Assembly (NCBI RefSeq): GCF_028583425.1
Contig: NC_072791.1
Coordinates: forward strand, 199,058,311-199,122,310
Source of the DNA: Eublepharis macularius
Lineage: Eukaryota; Chordata; Lepidosauria; Squamata; Eublepharidae
Reading direction: 5' to 3'
Length of the DNA stretch: 64,000 nt
How positions within the stretch are numbered: position 1 is the stretch's first letter; every line of letters starts with the position of its first letter. Made by a program: the position numbers and the translations under genes. Of the stretch, positions 1-13,000 are shown in pieces. The notes beneath the pieces were generated by a model. It was not told where the DNA came from. It was given only the letters and a program-made list of their open reading frames with translations, and searched no databases.

Positions 1-54
1 TTTCAAGATGAGCGAAAATCCAAAGAATATCCTTTTATCCAAAAAACATCTTTA

Positions 55-245
55 GTTTAGTTTAGTTTGATTTTTAGTCTGCCCTCCCCTCAAGCAGCCT
101 CAGGATGAGTATTATTATTACTACTACTACAGCAACAACAACAACAATTAACAATTATCACAATAATTACAGTAATAAAATGTAAACTACAGAATAATAA
201 ATAGCATGCAATAAAAGAATACAAATATGCAGTGGCACAATCTAA
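55..245 (-). mobile_element. LINE-type 3' tail, antisense, with triplet repeats
   Basis: gtctgccctcccctcaagcag with a T-rich start resembles the tail at 46436. It is followed by (att)n, (act)n and (aac)n runs at 112-150. Confidence 0.4.
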
Positions 246-659
246 AACACCTAATTAAAGAGTAATAGCCACTTGAATGGCAGCCGCTAAATGTCCAGAC
301 AGAGGGGGCAATAGATGATAAGATAGATAAGGAACAGCCACATAAATCTACCAAAAGATCAGGGTGGGGAAAGCAAGCAGAGGAGGCCAAGAGAATGAAT
401 TGCCATCACCTCAACCATAAACCTGGAGAAACATCTCCATTTTAGAGGCCCTGTGGAATTGCTGTACTGTGGAACTGCCGTGTGGAACTCCAGGGCCCGA
501 ATCTCAACTGGGGTGTGTGTATGTTCCACCAGGCTAGCACCATGGCCAAAAACACCGTGGTTCTGGTCTCTGATGTCAGTCTCTTGTTGCCATTATACAG
601 AATGGATAACTTACAGTGCAATCCTAAGCAGAGCTCTACTGTTCTAAATCTATTATGTA

Positions 660-860
660 GCCAGTGTGGTATACTGGCTAGAGAGATGGACTAGGATCTA
701 GAAAACCCAGATTCGAATCTCCACTCTGCCATGGAAGCTGCCTAACCCACCTTGCAGGGCTGTTCTGAAGATAAAATGGAGGAGAGGAGAATGGAGTAAG
801 CTACTTTGGGTTCCCTCTGTGGAGAAAGGCAGAGTATAAATGAAATAACAATACAAGAAA
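660..860 (+). mobile_element. Second tRNA-derived SINE family (short type)
   Basis: ggctagagagatggactagg and cagattcgaatctcc (box B), then tgccatggaagctgcc and the end ggcagagtataaatgaa. Confidence 0.7.
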
Positions 861-1014
861 ATTCTGCTTAGGATGACGCAACAAAACACAAGCCCTGTTT
901 TGTTCAGCTTTTAGAATTAGGTAATTGTTAGTTTTTTAAAAAAGAAATACTGTATATTTTATTTTCCATTTATTTTATTTATTCTGGCTAGTTGATCTTT
1001 TATCCCCTGAACAG

Positions 1015-1093
1015 ATATTTGAGCTGGGACACGCCTCAAGAGATCATGGTTGTGAAATCGGCTCAGTGTAAGGTCCAGGAAACTGCACGGCAG
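1015..1093 (+). CDS. DCAF17: DCAF17 coding exon (first in window)
   Basis: The acceptor is ccctgaacag and the donor is cag|gtatgt. The first base completes a split codon from an exon outside the window; 26 codons follow (YLSWDTPQEIMVVKSAQ...) and the exon ends in phase 0. Confidence 0.88.
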
Positions 1094-4000
1094 GTATGTT
1101 TATTTGAAAATATTTATGGCCAAATATTTAGAGAGACCTTTTTGTAAGCTTCTGTCTTGGCATAAAGTGGGTTTGGGTCTCTAATTTTGCTACGAGGACA
1201 ACTGTCTAACATGCAGTAGTGCTTCATGAAACTTCCTTTGGATATATTTATGGTACAGACTCTCTCCAGACTGGCTGTTCTTGTGTAGTATTTTTAATTT
1301 TTTAAGGCATTTTTTTAATCCTTTTAAAAAAAAGATAGCCTCCAAGGTGGGTTACAAATTTAATAGAAGAGGCTAATACAAAACAAAAATAGGAGAAAAA
1401 AAAGCAGGAAAACTACATATGACAGTGTAGAATAAACAACAGATGAGACAGGCAAATTTTCCTGGGAGAAAATTCCACACTTTTGGTGCCCACCACTAAC
1501 AAAGGTTTTTCACAAGCAGTCACTCTTGTAACATGACTGCCCACCCCGACCTCCCATGAGCTTCAGATGAAGGTCTTCATTGATTGGCAAACTCCTGTGG
1601 GAGTAGGCAGTCCTTTTAAATACGCTGATCACAGTCTGTAGGGCTTTATAGAAGCAAAAGAGCATTTCGAATTGTGTCTGGAAACAAAATGGAAGTGGGT
1701 AAAGATCTGTCACTCTGGGGAAAAGGTTCTTTAAGTTGCATCCTCGTTTGCAGGTTGGCTGCCACCTTCTGGGCTAGTGGCTTCAAAACAGCTTTCAAAG
1801 ACAGCCCTGTGTGTTCCACTCCAGATGGTTCAGAATTAGGAATGACTGTGGCAAGGTCATCTCTTTCCAGAAAAGGATGTGGCATCACTTTCGTATCAGG
1901 GCTGGGAATCACAGGCTGCTATTCCAGTCTAATAAGACAAAATCCAGGGGCACCGTAAAAGACTAACACCATTTATTTCAGTATGAGCTTTCGTGAGACT
2001 TTAACATGCCATTGGTCTTTTATTTCATTTTGCTACAAGACGATCACAGCTATAGCCAAAATCTAGCCTCCTTCCCTTTTCCCACTGGCAGCTTGCAAAT
2101 CTCTTGGAGCCTTTCTCAAGACCGCATTTGGGATATTACTGCAGCATTTTAATCTGAGAACATGTCAGTGGTATGTTTTCCAAGAGAAACCTTCTCTCAC
2201 AAAACAGAGAGACTTTTATTAGTAGAAGGGAGAGAGTTTCTATCTATGTGTGAATGTAAGAGATTAGAGAAAATATATACGTGGGTGGAAGCCTTTTTAA
2301 ACATTTGAGAAAAGGCAAAAGAAAATTCCAACTTGAACATTTCCTAATGTCACATAAGCTGATGTAAGAGAACTGTTTTCAATGTGTTTTTTTTCCTAGG
2401 CAGGCATCCAACAGTCTGTGCTTTTCTTTCTTGCTGCATTCAGAGTTCTGCCACTTTCATTTATCGGAATGCTAGAAATTGACAAAAAAGTAAGTTTATT
2501 GTAGATAAGCTGAGAGTCTCTTCTCTAGGAGTACAGGAATAGCACCGTCCTGTGGATATATAGCTTGGCTCCCTTTACATCAAGCACATTCTTCCTGCAC
2601 CCTGGAGATGTCAGGACTTGCTCTTAAGTATTATTTTTCATAAAATTATAATCACTGTTTCATATAACATAGCCAGTTTTCCAAATGTCTACTAAATGCC
2701 CTCTTTGCATGTAAAGAATAGAACTGTGACCTTTTAGATACATGACCCAGATATTACATTTTTCATGTGCATACAGATTTATCATGCTAGTACAGACTCT
2801 TTGTAAACATTAATACTCTTAGGAACAAAATTCCTAGACCGCAAGAAGCATGGAAACCCAGGCGGCAGCAGGCAAAGATTCCCCCAGCTTCTGGGTAGCA
2901 GAAGCAGCCATTGAACCTCATGTTTCATTGCTTTCTTCCCTGGTGCTTTTTATTCCTAACAGAAAATAACAAATTATTGTGAAACTTAGAAGGAGAATTT
3001 AAGCAACATCATCTAGTTCTAAGCAGAAGAATGTCTAATTTATAATATTATTTGAACTGGGGGTTCCTTGGTGCAGAATTCGAATTTTGAATGCCAAAGG
3101 CACATATTGCTGCTGACTGTGATGAAAAATGCATTCGTGTCCGGGTGAGCCTTCCAGTAACTTCAAGCATTCCCTTACCAAAGCAAGGGAGCAAAGAAGT
3201 CAGAGCAAACATTTCACTTCTTTTGGGGTCTATAATTGCTGTTCCTGCACTTTGATGAGGGTTGCCAAAATATCCTGCAAAATGGTACATCCTCAAGGAA
3301 AAAAAAGGTGTCATGTGTTCTATTCCAGTTCTGCATGTTCTTCGTCATGTCTCGCATGGAAACTCCTGCCAGGCATTCAGTTGGGTGAAATAATCGGTAG
3401 TGGTATGACTGCCTTTGAAGTAAGCGTGTCGCTGTCCTTCCTACCAGATTCAGAGAATGGGAACATTCTGTTCTTTTATCAATGCTGATGGTTTTGTCAA
3501 GCGCCAGAGACCTCTGCTGATATTTTCTCCCCCACATGAGTTATCTTCTCCCCCTCAAACTAGATCTTTGGAAACAGCATAACAGATGCCACAATGTCTC
3601 ATAGGATGCTGATTGTGATGCATAGTGCAGGACTTGTCAGGCTGTATAGCTTCCAGTCTATCTCTGAAAAGGTAATGGATCCTTTTTTATTATTAATTGT
3701 GTGTGTGTGGTGCCCTCAAGTCATAGCTGACTTATGGCAAACCCTGGTGGGGTTTTCATGGCAAGAGACTATCAATGTGCTTTGCCATTCCCTGCCTCTG
3801 CAGCCCTGGTCTTCATCAGAGGTCTCCCATCCAATTACTAACCAGGGCTGACCCTGCTTAGCTTCTGAAATCTGATGAGATCAGGCTCACCTTTGCTATC
3901 TAGGTCAGGGCATTATTAATAGTACTACAGCAGTATTACAGCATCATCAACACGCATGGTATTTTACAGAGTAACCTAGGGGGAAAATATACAAGTCCCT

Positions 4001-7000
4001 GCTCCAAGAAACTTTGCAGGGCAATCCTAAACAGAGTAATGCCCTTTGGAGTCCATTAACTTCAACAGACATAGAATGGTATAACTCTGCTTAGGACTAT
4101 ATTGTTAGTTTTATTTATTAACCATTTGTAGCCCATATTTCCAAACTCGTTCAAGGCTGTTGACAATAAGCAGCTGGTTAAAATTGCAAGAAAATGACAA
4201 AAATCAACAATAAAACCAAGATTAGCAGATCAAAACCTAGCCATAATAGAACTAACTGCACTACCATAGCAAAAAACATGAGCAGTTTCTCAGCCAAATA
4301 TCCTTTGGGGGTGGGGAAAAACTAGCTTTGTAAGTTCATCAAGATGACAGAAGAGAGGAGAAGCTCCATATATCCTCCAGCAAGCTATTCCCTAAAGTAA
4401 GGGCCATCAGCATAAAGAACTTACTGTGGCCATCCAAACTTGACAATGAAACTGCTAAAGAAAACTTTTTACCAGCCTTGGTGGGCAGCCATTGGTGGTG
4501 AGAAGTTGTTTCTCAAATATACACAGGCCCCAGTCCTTGAAGGGCTTTAAAAAAAAGAACCAGAACTTTGAAATGAGCTCAGAAGAACACAGGCAACTGA
4601 TGAAGTTCTTCTAATAATAATGTGATAAGTACACGGTCCAAAGCTTCTGGCCAACAGCCACATTTTGCATCCATTGTAGTTCCTCACAGACCTTCAAGGA
4701 TGGCCCAAATAGAGGGGGCATCCTAAATGAGAGGGAATTGTCTATCTTAAGATGGACAGTTGGGGAAAATAGCAGACAGATGGAAGCAGTAAGGGTAAAA
4801 AGGGATGGATATGAGCCAGTCATATCACCAGTAAGTTTTACCATGCCTCCACACTGATTGGCTTGTATCGTTTCTCCAAGCACAAGGACTTCCCTTTCCC
4901 TTGTCAACTGGGCATTTGAGGCGGGGGCGGGGGGGATTGTACTCCAGAGGTGAAAGTCCTTGTGCCTGCAGAAATGTTAGCCCAGATCCAACCCAAATTG
5001 GAAAATTGGGATGAAGCCACTCCATGGAATTCCAGGAGAAGCTTGAGCAGAAGTTTGTACTCCCACAAAAACATGTAGGCACGTCCATAGGGGTTTGCAT
5101 TAAATGTTGGAGGAATGACTCCTCCTTCTATTGGAATATTCCTCTCTTAGTAGAAGAGAACCATTAGATTCAGCCCATGTAGGTTAACATCACTGTCCTT
5201 TTAGATGCCATCTGGCACATTTCCCTTTGAAAAGATTAGTGCTTGGATCGATAGATCAGCTCATGGCTTCAAAAGCTTGTACTCTTCTTTGTTTTTTCAG
5301 TTTATCGTCCACTATTATTGTTTACATAGTACATTGGAGTGTGCAAAACAGTGAATCGTACGAGCTTATTGTATTCATGTGCACCAGTGAAAATGAATTT
5401 TAGTTCATTAGTCGTTGCAGATTTTCCGGGCTGTATGGCTGTGGTCTTGGCATTGTAGTTCCTACTACAATGCCAAGACCACGGCCATACAACCTGGAAA
5501 ATCTACAACAACTAATGTTCTCCAGCCGTGAAAGACTTTGACAATATAATTTTAGTTCAAATGAGAGGGTGAAGTAATAACCAGAAAACAAACTTAAATT
5601 TGCATGGACTTTCTTATAGGACTGTATGCCATCATAATTTTCTGTAGAACAGAATATGGTGCATGCACCAAAAGAATTAATCAGATTTAGGTTGGTTTTT
5701 TTTTAGTTTATGATGCAACAAGTGGATTTGGAACATGAATGCAACTGGAATGGCAAAGTTGGCATTGTGGGACAATATCCTTTTGGCATTCCTTGTAATA
5801 TTAAAATAACAGGTATTTATGAACAGTTTTTGTTTCATTACTTTGGTTGATGGGTTGAGTATCAGTACACTGGTGCTGCCAACAACACTGATTTTTGTAT
5901 TCTCATATACAGTAACTGTTGCTTTATGGTTCTCTCATATGGAGAATATGAACCAAATCTATTTCTTGGGACTTCTGTCTTGCCTCATCCCTGTGACTTG
6001 GGTCAGGCCACAGTATTAAAACCTCATCCAATAAAACGCCAGTTAAAATCAAGTGCTGCAACTTTCTCAGGACTTTTCAAAACATGTTGCTTATTACAGC
6101 GAGGGAGGGTAATGTTTTCATGTTGAAAATGGAGGGAGTGTTACCCACTGTGGATGGGGGAAATGATTAATGCTTTTAGTTTGTAGTTAGTTTGTAAAGT
6201 TTGCTGACAGAGATTCAAGTTGAAATTACTAGCAGATAGTACTGCTAGAACAAAGGCATAGCTATATTGCAAACATGTATCAGTCTTATATCAGTTTACT
6301 TATCTGGGCTCCCCTCAAAGAACCTTGGAAGTTGGGCACCCTACTGGGAATTCCATAAGAGTACCAGGGTTCCTTCGGAAGAGTGAATAACTTTTGACCT
6401 GAATGAAATCTGTAGCGCAGATATGCTCCAATGTCCTCCTAGAGGGATGCTTGTTAATATTAAAGTCTAGTTCTTTGTCATTTGTAATATCTGCCGTAAT
6501 AGCTAAAAGGAAAAGTTGCTTTTGCCTTTTATTAAATCAAGATGCTTGGTTTATATAAAGTTAATTGATGGCATGGCTTTGTGATCCCTGTTCTTCTATT
6601 AAAAACTGACAGGCAAGGAATAAAAACAAAACAAAACCAGAACCCAGAATCTGTCTGCATTTAGGGCCAGTTCACTCAGCACAATCCTTTTTTTTAAAAA
6701 AAGTTTTACTCAAGAACAAATGGAATTATAAATCTACTAATATAAGCAGTGTTCTTAATGTTAAACACTATTTGCAGATACTCCAGACGTGCTTTTTGAA
6801 GTGTCTTCCCTGGAGAACACATTTCAAGTTGGAGGATACCCATGGCATTACATCATTACTCCTAACAAGAAGAGCCAAAGAGGAATCTTTCATGTTCGTT
6901 CTTTAAAAGACCACACTTTGGTAATATATTCAAATAAAAGTCCTCATGCTGTTCCATTGTTCCAGCTGCCTTCTCAATAGTGATGGAAGAACCAAACATT

Positions 7001-10000
7001 TTATTTATTTTTTATTTATTATTTATTTATTCAATTTATATACCGCCCATCCCCAGGGGCTCTGGGCGGTAAACAGTTAAAATCGATAAAAACAAAAACT
7101 AAAATCAATATACAAATAATAAAACAAATTAACAAGGTGCAGTGGTGGGGAGAATCTTCCCCACCCCAAAGGTGGGAGGCCGACATGGCACCGCCCCCTT
7201 CAATCACCAAACGCCTGGCGGAACAGCTCTGTCTTACAGGCCCGGCCAAATTTCCCATTTTTGCACCTACATTTCCCAAACGCTGTTCAAAGAGAGCACC
7301 TTTAGATGTAGAATATGAGGCACTGAAGCAGTAGAGAAGGGGGCTAGTAAGATGCAAGTCAGACTGCCGTCATTGCAAAGATATGTCTTCTGCCAATGGA
7401 CTTAGGAATTTTCCTTGGACCATTATCCCTGCGAGCACTCTGTTTTGGTTTGTAGTAAGAGGTGGAAATATTAGGGTAAAAGATTTATTTGTAAAAACAG
7501 TGATTGGTAGAGATGTTGGATCCAGCCCCAATATATAGAACAAGCATTAAGCAATATTTTGGTCTAACTGCTCTGAGCTCCTAAATCATTCCAGATACGC
7601 ATGCCAACTCCAGTCCACTCTTTTTTAAAGTGTTGTTTAAGAAATATTCTCACAAACAACCCAATTGCATTATGGCAAAGTTTGCCTAGTCAGGTGGGGA
7701 AAGGTTCATAAGCTTTTGAGTTTGTGTTTTAATAAGGTTACATTGTGGTTAAAATGGGTTAAAATGAAGATTGCAGCATGGTATACGGTATGACCGTATT
7801 AAAATTCGGTTCTTGAATCTTAGTTATTATAAATATTGGACTAGGCGTTGACTAGTACTGTGTAAACCCATGCGCTGTTGTAGATTGAGCCAAAAAGATC
7901 TGCGTTAAAATCTCTGCTTAGTCATGAAGTTCACTGGGGTGGTCTTGGAAAATTCAATATCCTCAGCCTAAATTATGTCTGCTGTGAGGATAAAACATAC
8001 CACTCCCCTATGCACCACACAAGCTCTTTGGAGAAAGATCAGGACACAGATATGATAAAGAACCTTTCTCAGTGTTTATGACTTGGGTTTTCTCAGTGTT
8101 TGAACTTCTATTTTTTTTAGGCAAAGAACGGCATACAGGACATGAAGTGTTGCTCGTTGGAGCCTGATTGGATATCTTTCCACCCAGACAGTTCTGGAAG
8201 AATACTCCATGTGGGACCAAATTTGATTAAGTAAGAACTTGTTGAAATTTGCAGAAGCCAAAGTAATGGAGCAGTTTTCTCGGGCTCAAAGAGAAATGGC
8301 TAGGGACGACTTTTAAAAATCATGAAGGATAGGTCCATAATACCCGTTAGCCATGACAGCAAAATGGAACTTCCAGAGGCAGTATATCTCTAAATGGCAG
8401 ATTTGGGGGATGTGCCTTGAAGCTGTTGCTTTTAAGCCCTGCTTATGCGTTTCTCAGAAGCATTCAGGTGGCCATTTTAGGAAGGAAGATACTGGCCTAC
8501 ATGGACTTTTGATCCAGCGAGGCTCTTTTGCTCTAATGTTCAATCCCATTGGTGTGAAAGATAGAGAAATCTTTTATCTTGTGGAAAAAACATACGTTCG
8601 GGCTTATTGTTTACCATCCCTGTTTCTTAAACTCAGCTTGAATTTGAATCAAGAGGGTAAATGCTCTTATAATTTCAAAACTGATTTTCACACGGTCAGA
8701 ACCGGAGGACCTCCTGTGCACCTTATGGATGGTGACACCAGAAAATACAGATACTGTATTTCTGTTTCGTTGCAGGACTTACCAGTACACTCCAAAGAGT
8801 AACTCCTCGTAGGATTGCACTGTTAGGGTTCTAATTGTTGCTTTTCAACATTCATATTTATAAATGTAGAGTGTGATCCACAAGCCTGCTATGCTTGTAG
8901 TGACAGACCCCCAGCAATTCATCGGCAGTCCTCCAGTCCAATGTCACATATCCTGCAGATTTTATAACACCACCACTAACTAACTGGGCTTTTCCTTGGT
9001 TTACTTTTATCAGAACCTGACCAGGATCCTCAAGCCCAATATAACTGTGACTCTGTCCTTTGTTACCACCTTAGTGGTACATTACGATCATTTTTAGGAG
9101 TTTGTGTTTTCTACAGTCAATGGTAAGCTCCAAATATAAGTGAATTGAAACAGCCCAATGCAGAATAGATTCTGGTGCCGCTGGCAATTGAAAGGTTGCT
9201 AAAAACGTGGGGCAGGGCTGCAGGAAGCCCCTTGCAAGCCACCTGGCAGATAGAATAGCCAATTTTGGGCCCAAAATAAGCAGAGTCATTCCCCCCCCCC
9301 CCTTGTCCATCCAGGCACAAATGACAGTTCAGCCTAAGGCTGGGAGTTAGACCTTGGTAAGCTCTAAATACAAGATACGTTAAAAGGTCTAATGCAGAAT
9401 ACATTCTGGATGCCATCCCCAATTGACAAGTTGTTAAAAACGTGCTTATTAAAAGCATGATGTTACCTGAGCCCTTCATGCAGTAGATAAATTCAAGTAA
9501 TCCATACCTGCAACAATAGGATGGTATAGTAAATGCAGTATGAATGCTTAACAGGAGAAAATGTTGGTCTGGATCAGGCATGCCTATGATTGTGACCAGG
9601 GCTTTTTTTCTGGGAAAAGAGGTGGTAGAACTCAGGGGGTTGCCCTCGGAGAAAATGGTCACATGGCTGGTGGCCTCACCCCCTGATCTCCAGACAGAGG
9701 GGAGTTTAGATTGCTCTCCGCGCCACTCCCCTCTGTCTAGAGATCAGGGGGCGAGCCACCGGCCATGTGACCATTTTCAAGAGGTTCCGGAATTCCGTTC
9801 CCCCACGTTCCAGCTGAAAAAAAGCCCTGATTGTGACTTCATTTCTTTATTCCTCCAACAGAATTTTGAAACTGAAGGAAACTGAAAGCATCACAGAACA
9901 GCAGGAAGTCAAAGAAGACTTTATCATTGAGGCCAACAGGGAAAATGATGTGAGAATAGAACAAGAAATCTGGATAAAAACAGTACCATTTTTTTTATAT

Positions 10001-13000
10001 TTGTATTTTCAGAATACTGTACAGGAATTGATCCAGGACCAAATTGAGAACTTCATTTAAATGCAGGCAGATGTCACTGAAGGACTGATTTCACACATAC
10101 ATTTTTGTCACTCAGTGATTTTCATATATTAGTAATTTATTATATAGATTAAACACTGCTGGCAGAACTTCTGGTATACTCCAGTGTCTGTTCTAACACA
10201 GTGGCTTGGATCCAACAAAACATGAATGGGGAGTTCACAGAGGAGAACAAAAAGATGGTACAAGAATGCAGGTGAACTTTTCCACTGATTTCCCCTTCTT
10301 GGTGTAGCTTCCTTTAGCACCATCCTTCAGAAGTGACTTGTTATTGCAGTGGGGTGGGGAAGGCAGCCAAGATCCTTTTGGCAAACAAAGCAGAGTTTAA
10401 TTGGATCTAAGTTACTGTTTTCAGTGGAGACAGTTGAGAATCATTAGATGAGGAAAGTGCACGAGTGACTCAAGTGTGGTCATAATAGTAGGTGGGGCTT
10501 AGGGCTGTGCATAAGCTGTGAGCCATCATCTGGGTTTATAATTTTTTTCAACCACCTGAAATAATTTGTTTAGAAGCAGACCTCAAAAATAGAGGTCAGC
10601 ATTGGCGTGATAAAATAATGACGATGTTAAGCTTGAAGACCTGATGTTTTCCTGAGTCATAGTTTAAATGCAGCTGGCAAATACATACACAAACATTATG
10701 GATATATGAGTAACATTGAAAAGGTGATGGTGGTACTTGAAAAATTCCGCCTTGAACAGAAAACATGTCCTCTAAAATTATCCACCACCACCACGGCAGC
10801 AACACCAGCAAATGGCTCAGGACTAGCGTCCACACACACCCTGATCCCCGTCTGCTTGTGGCTGCCGCTCCCAACCCTTGCTCCTCCCTTTTCTACCCCT
10901 GCGACACCCTCCATGGCCCTGGGACCCCCCCGTATTTCCCTACAGAGCTGCGTGAAGGGGGATTTATTTTAGAACACTCTGCTTGTCAGCACAACCCCTC
11001 CTTTCAGCCAATAATCTCACACAGAATTAAGACACCAATAGCTGTGATCTATAAAGAAATACGGGTTTATTGTTCATAGAATAAGCCCATGACACACATC
11101 ACCTCTTTCTTTTTTTTTCTTTTTTCTTTTTTTACAATACAAAGGAAAGAAGGGGGGCAGAGGGAAGGAAAGAAAAAAAACAGCACATAACAACACAAAC
11201 ACTACATCTACAAATAATGCTTTCCCTTCATACTGCCATCGTTTAAAATTAAAACTTTGTAAAATACTGTTAGATTGGTAGACCTTGCAAAATACAGATT
11301 ATAATCAAAATTAGGTCTTCCCCCCGCCCCCCTGGGCCTCAGACGCAGTTCTCTCTGAATAGCTGCAGTCGCCGTGCTCGTTCCCTCCTCCCCTCCCCCT
11401 TCAAACTTGGAATCCTTTCCCTCTTGCTTAGCATCTTGCTGGAACTCTTGATGCTGACCCTCAAAGTCCCTTAGCTGATCTTCTGATGTTATCTTGTAAG
11501 CTTGATCTTTGTAACTAAACCAGATACCTTCCGGAAATAACCATTTGAACTTTATTTCACGTTTCCTCAGAAGAGCTGCAAACCCTTTGTATTTAAATCT
11601 TCTTTTCCGAGCTAAAAATGGAACGTCCTTCAATATCTTAACCTTATTACCCAGAAAGTCCAGATCCGCATTGTATGAATTATATAGGATAGTGTCCCGA
11701 ATCCTCTTAGATGAGAAATCAATGATGATCTCGCGAGGCAGCTGACGCTTCGTTGCATATTTTGAAGAAGCCCGACGGACTTCCAAAATGGCACTTTTTA
11801 TCTCTTCTTTAGTTGCCCTCGCGAGTGTCGCCAAAAGTTCCGAGACCAGATCCTGCAAATTCTCATTTTCCTCCTCTTTCATGTTCTGGAGACGCAAAAT
11901 TGTCTGTGCTCGTTCCACTTGTAGCCCGATCAGCTGGTTCTCCACCAGCTTTAGTTCTTTGTTTGTTGCCCTCACGAGTGACGCATTTTCCCGAGCAGAC
12001 TTCTCTGCCCCCCCCCGCTGTTTCCTTAATGGTTTTCACTTCGCTCTCAATTAAGCCAACCCTTTGATCTGTTTCATTTAGCTTGTCAACAAAGGGCTTT
12101 ATGGCTTCAATCACCGACCGCTTCACCAGATCCTCAAGAGATTCTCCTTTACCCTGTAGGGCAGCCGAGATTGACTTGCCCAAAGCGGGACTCTGCTTTT
12201 TTGTCGCCATTTTAGGGGGGGGAGACCGCCGACCAAGTTCTGAAACTCAGTGAGGAGGAAGAAACCCGAGCCTTCTTAGCTTCAGATCCCACCAATCCTT
12301 CACGTATGCTTGTAATAACAGCTGACGCTTCGTTGCATATTTTGAAGAAGCCCGACGGACTTCCAAAATGGCGCTTTTTAACTCTTCTTTAGTTGCCCTC
12401 GTGAGTGTCGCCAAAAGTTCTGAGACCAGATCCTGCAAATTCTCATTTTCCTCCTCTTTCATGTTCTGGAGACGCAAAATTGTCTGTGCTCGTTCCACTT
12501 GTAGCCCGATCAGCTGGTTCTCCACCAGCTTTAGTTCTTTGTTTGTTGCCCTCACGAGTGACGCATTTTCCCGAGCAGACTTCTCTGCCCCCCCCCCGCT
12601 GTTTCCTTAATGGTTTTCACTTCGCTCTCAATTAAGCCAACCCTTTGATCTGTTTCATTTAGCTTGTCAACAAAGGGCTTTATGGCTTCAATCACCGACC
12701 GCTTCACCAGATCCTCAAGAGATTCTCCTTTACCCTGCAGGGCAGCCGAGATTGACTTGCCCAAAGCGGGACTCTGCTTTTTTGTCGCCATTTTAGGGAG
12801 GGGAGACCGCCGACCAAGTTCTGAAACTCAGTGAGGAGGAAGAAACCCGAGCCTTCTTAGCTTCAGATCCCACCAATCCTTCACGTATGCTTGTAATAAC
12901 AGAAGGGATTCGCTTACTTACAGGCTTTCGCCTAGTTCTGCTCTTTGCCGTTCTCCGTGGCCCGGCTGCACACGATGTGCTGCGCAAGTCTGCCGGCATC

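Noticed and set aside
8353-8802. 149-residue open frame after a DCAF17 exon
   Set aside because: No recognisable domain, lies wholly in an intron, and its last third is repeat-like.
9117-9662. 181-residue minus-strand frame
   Set aside because: Covers repeat sequence and the left edge of a hAT MITE; composition is not protein-like.
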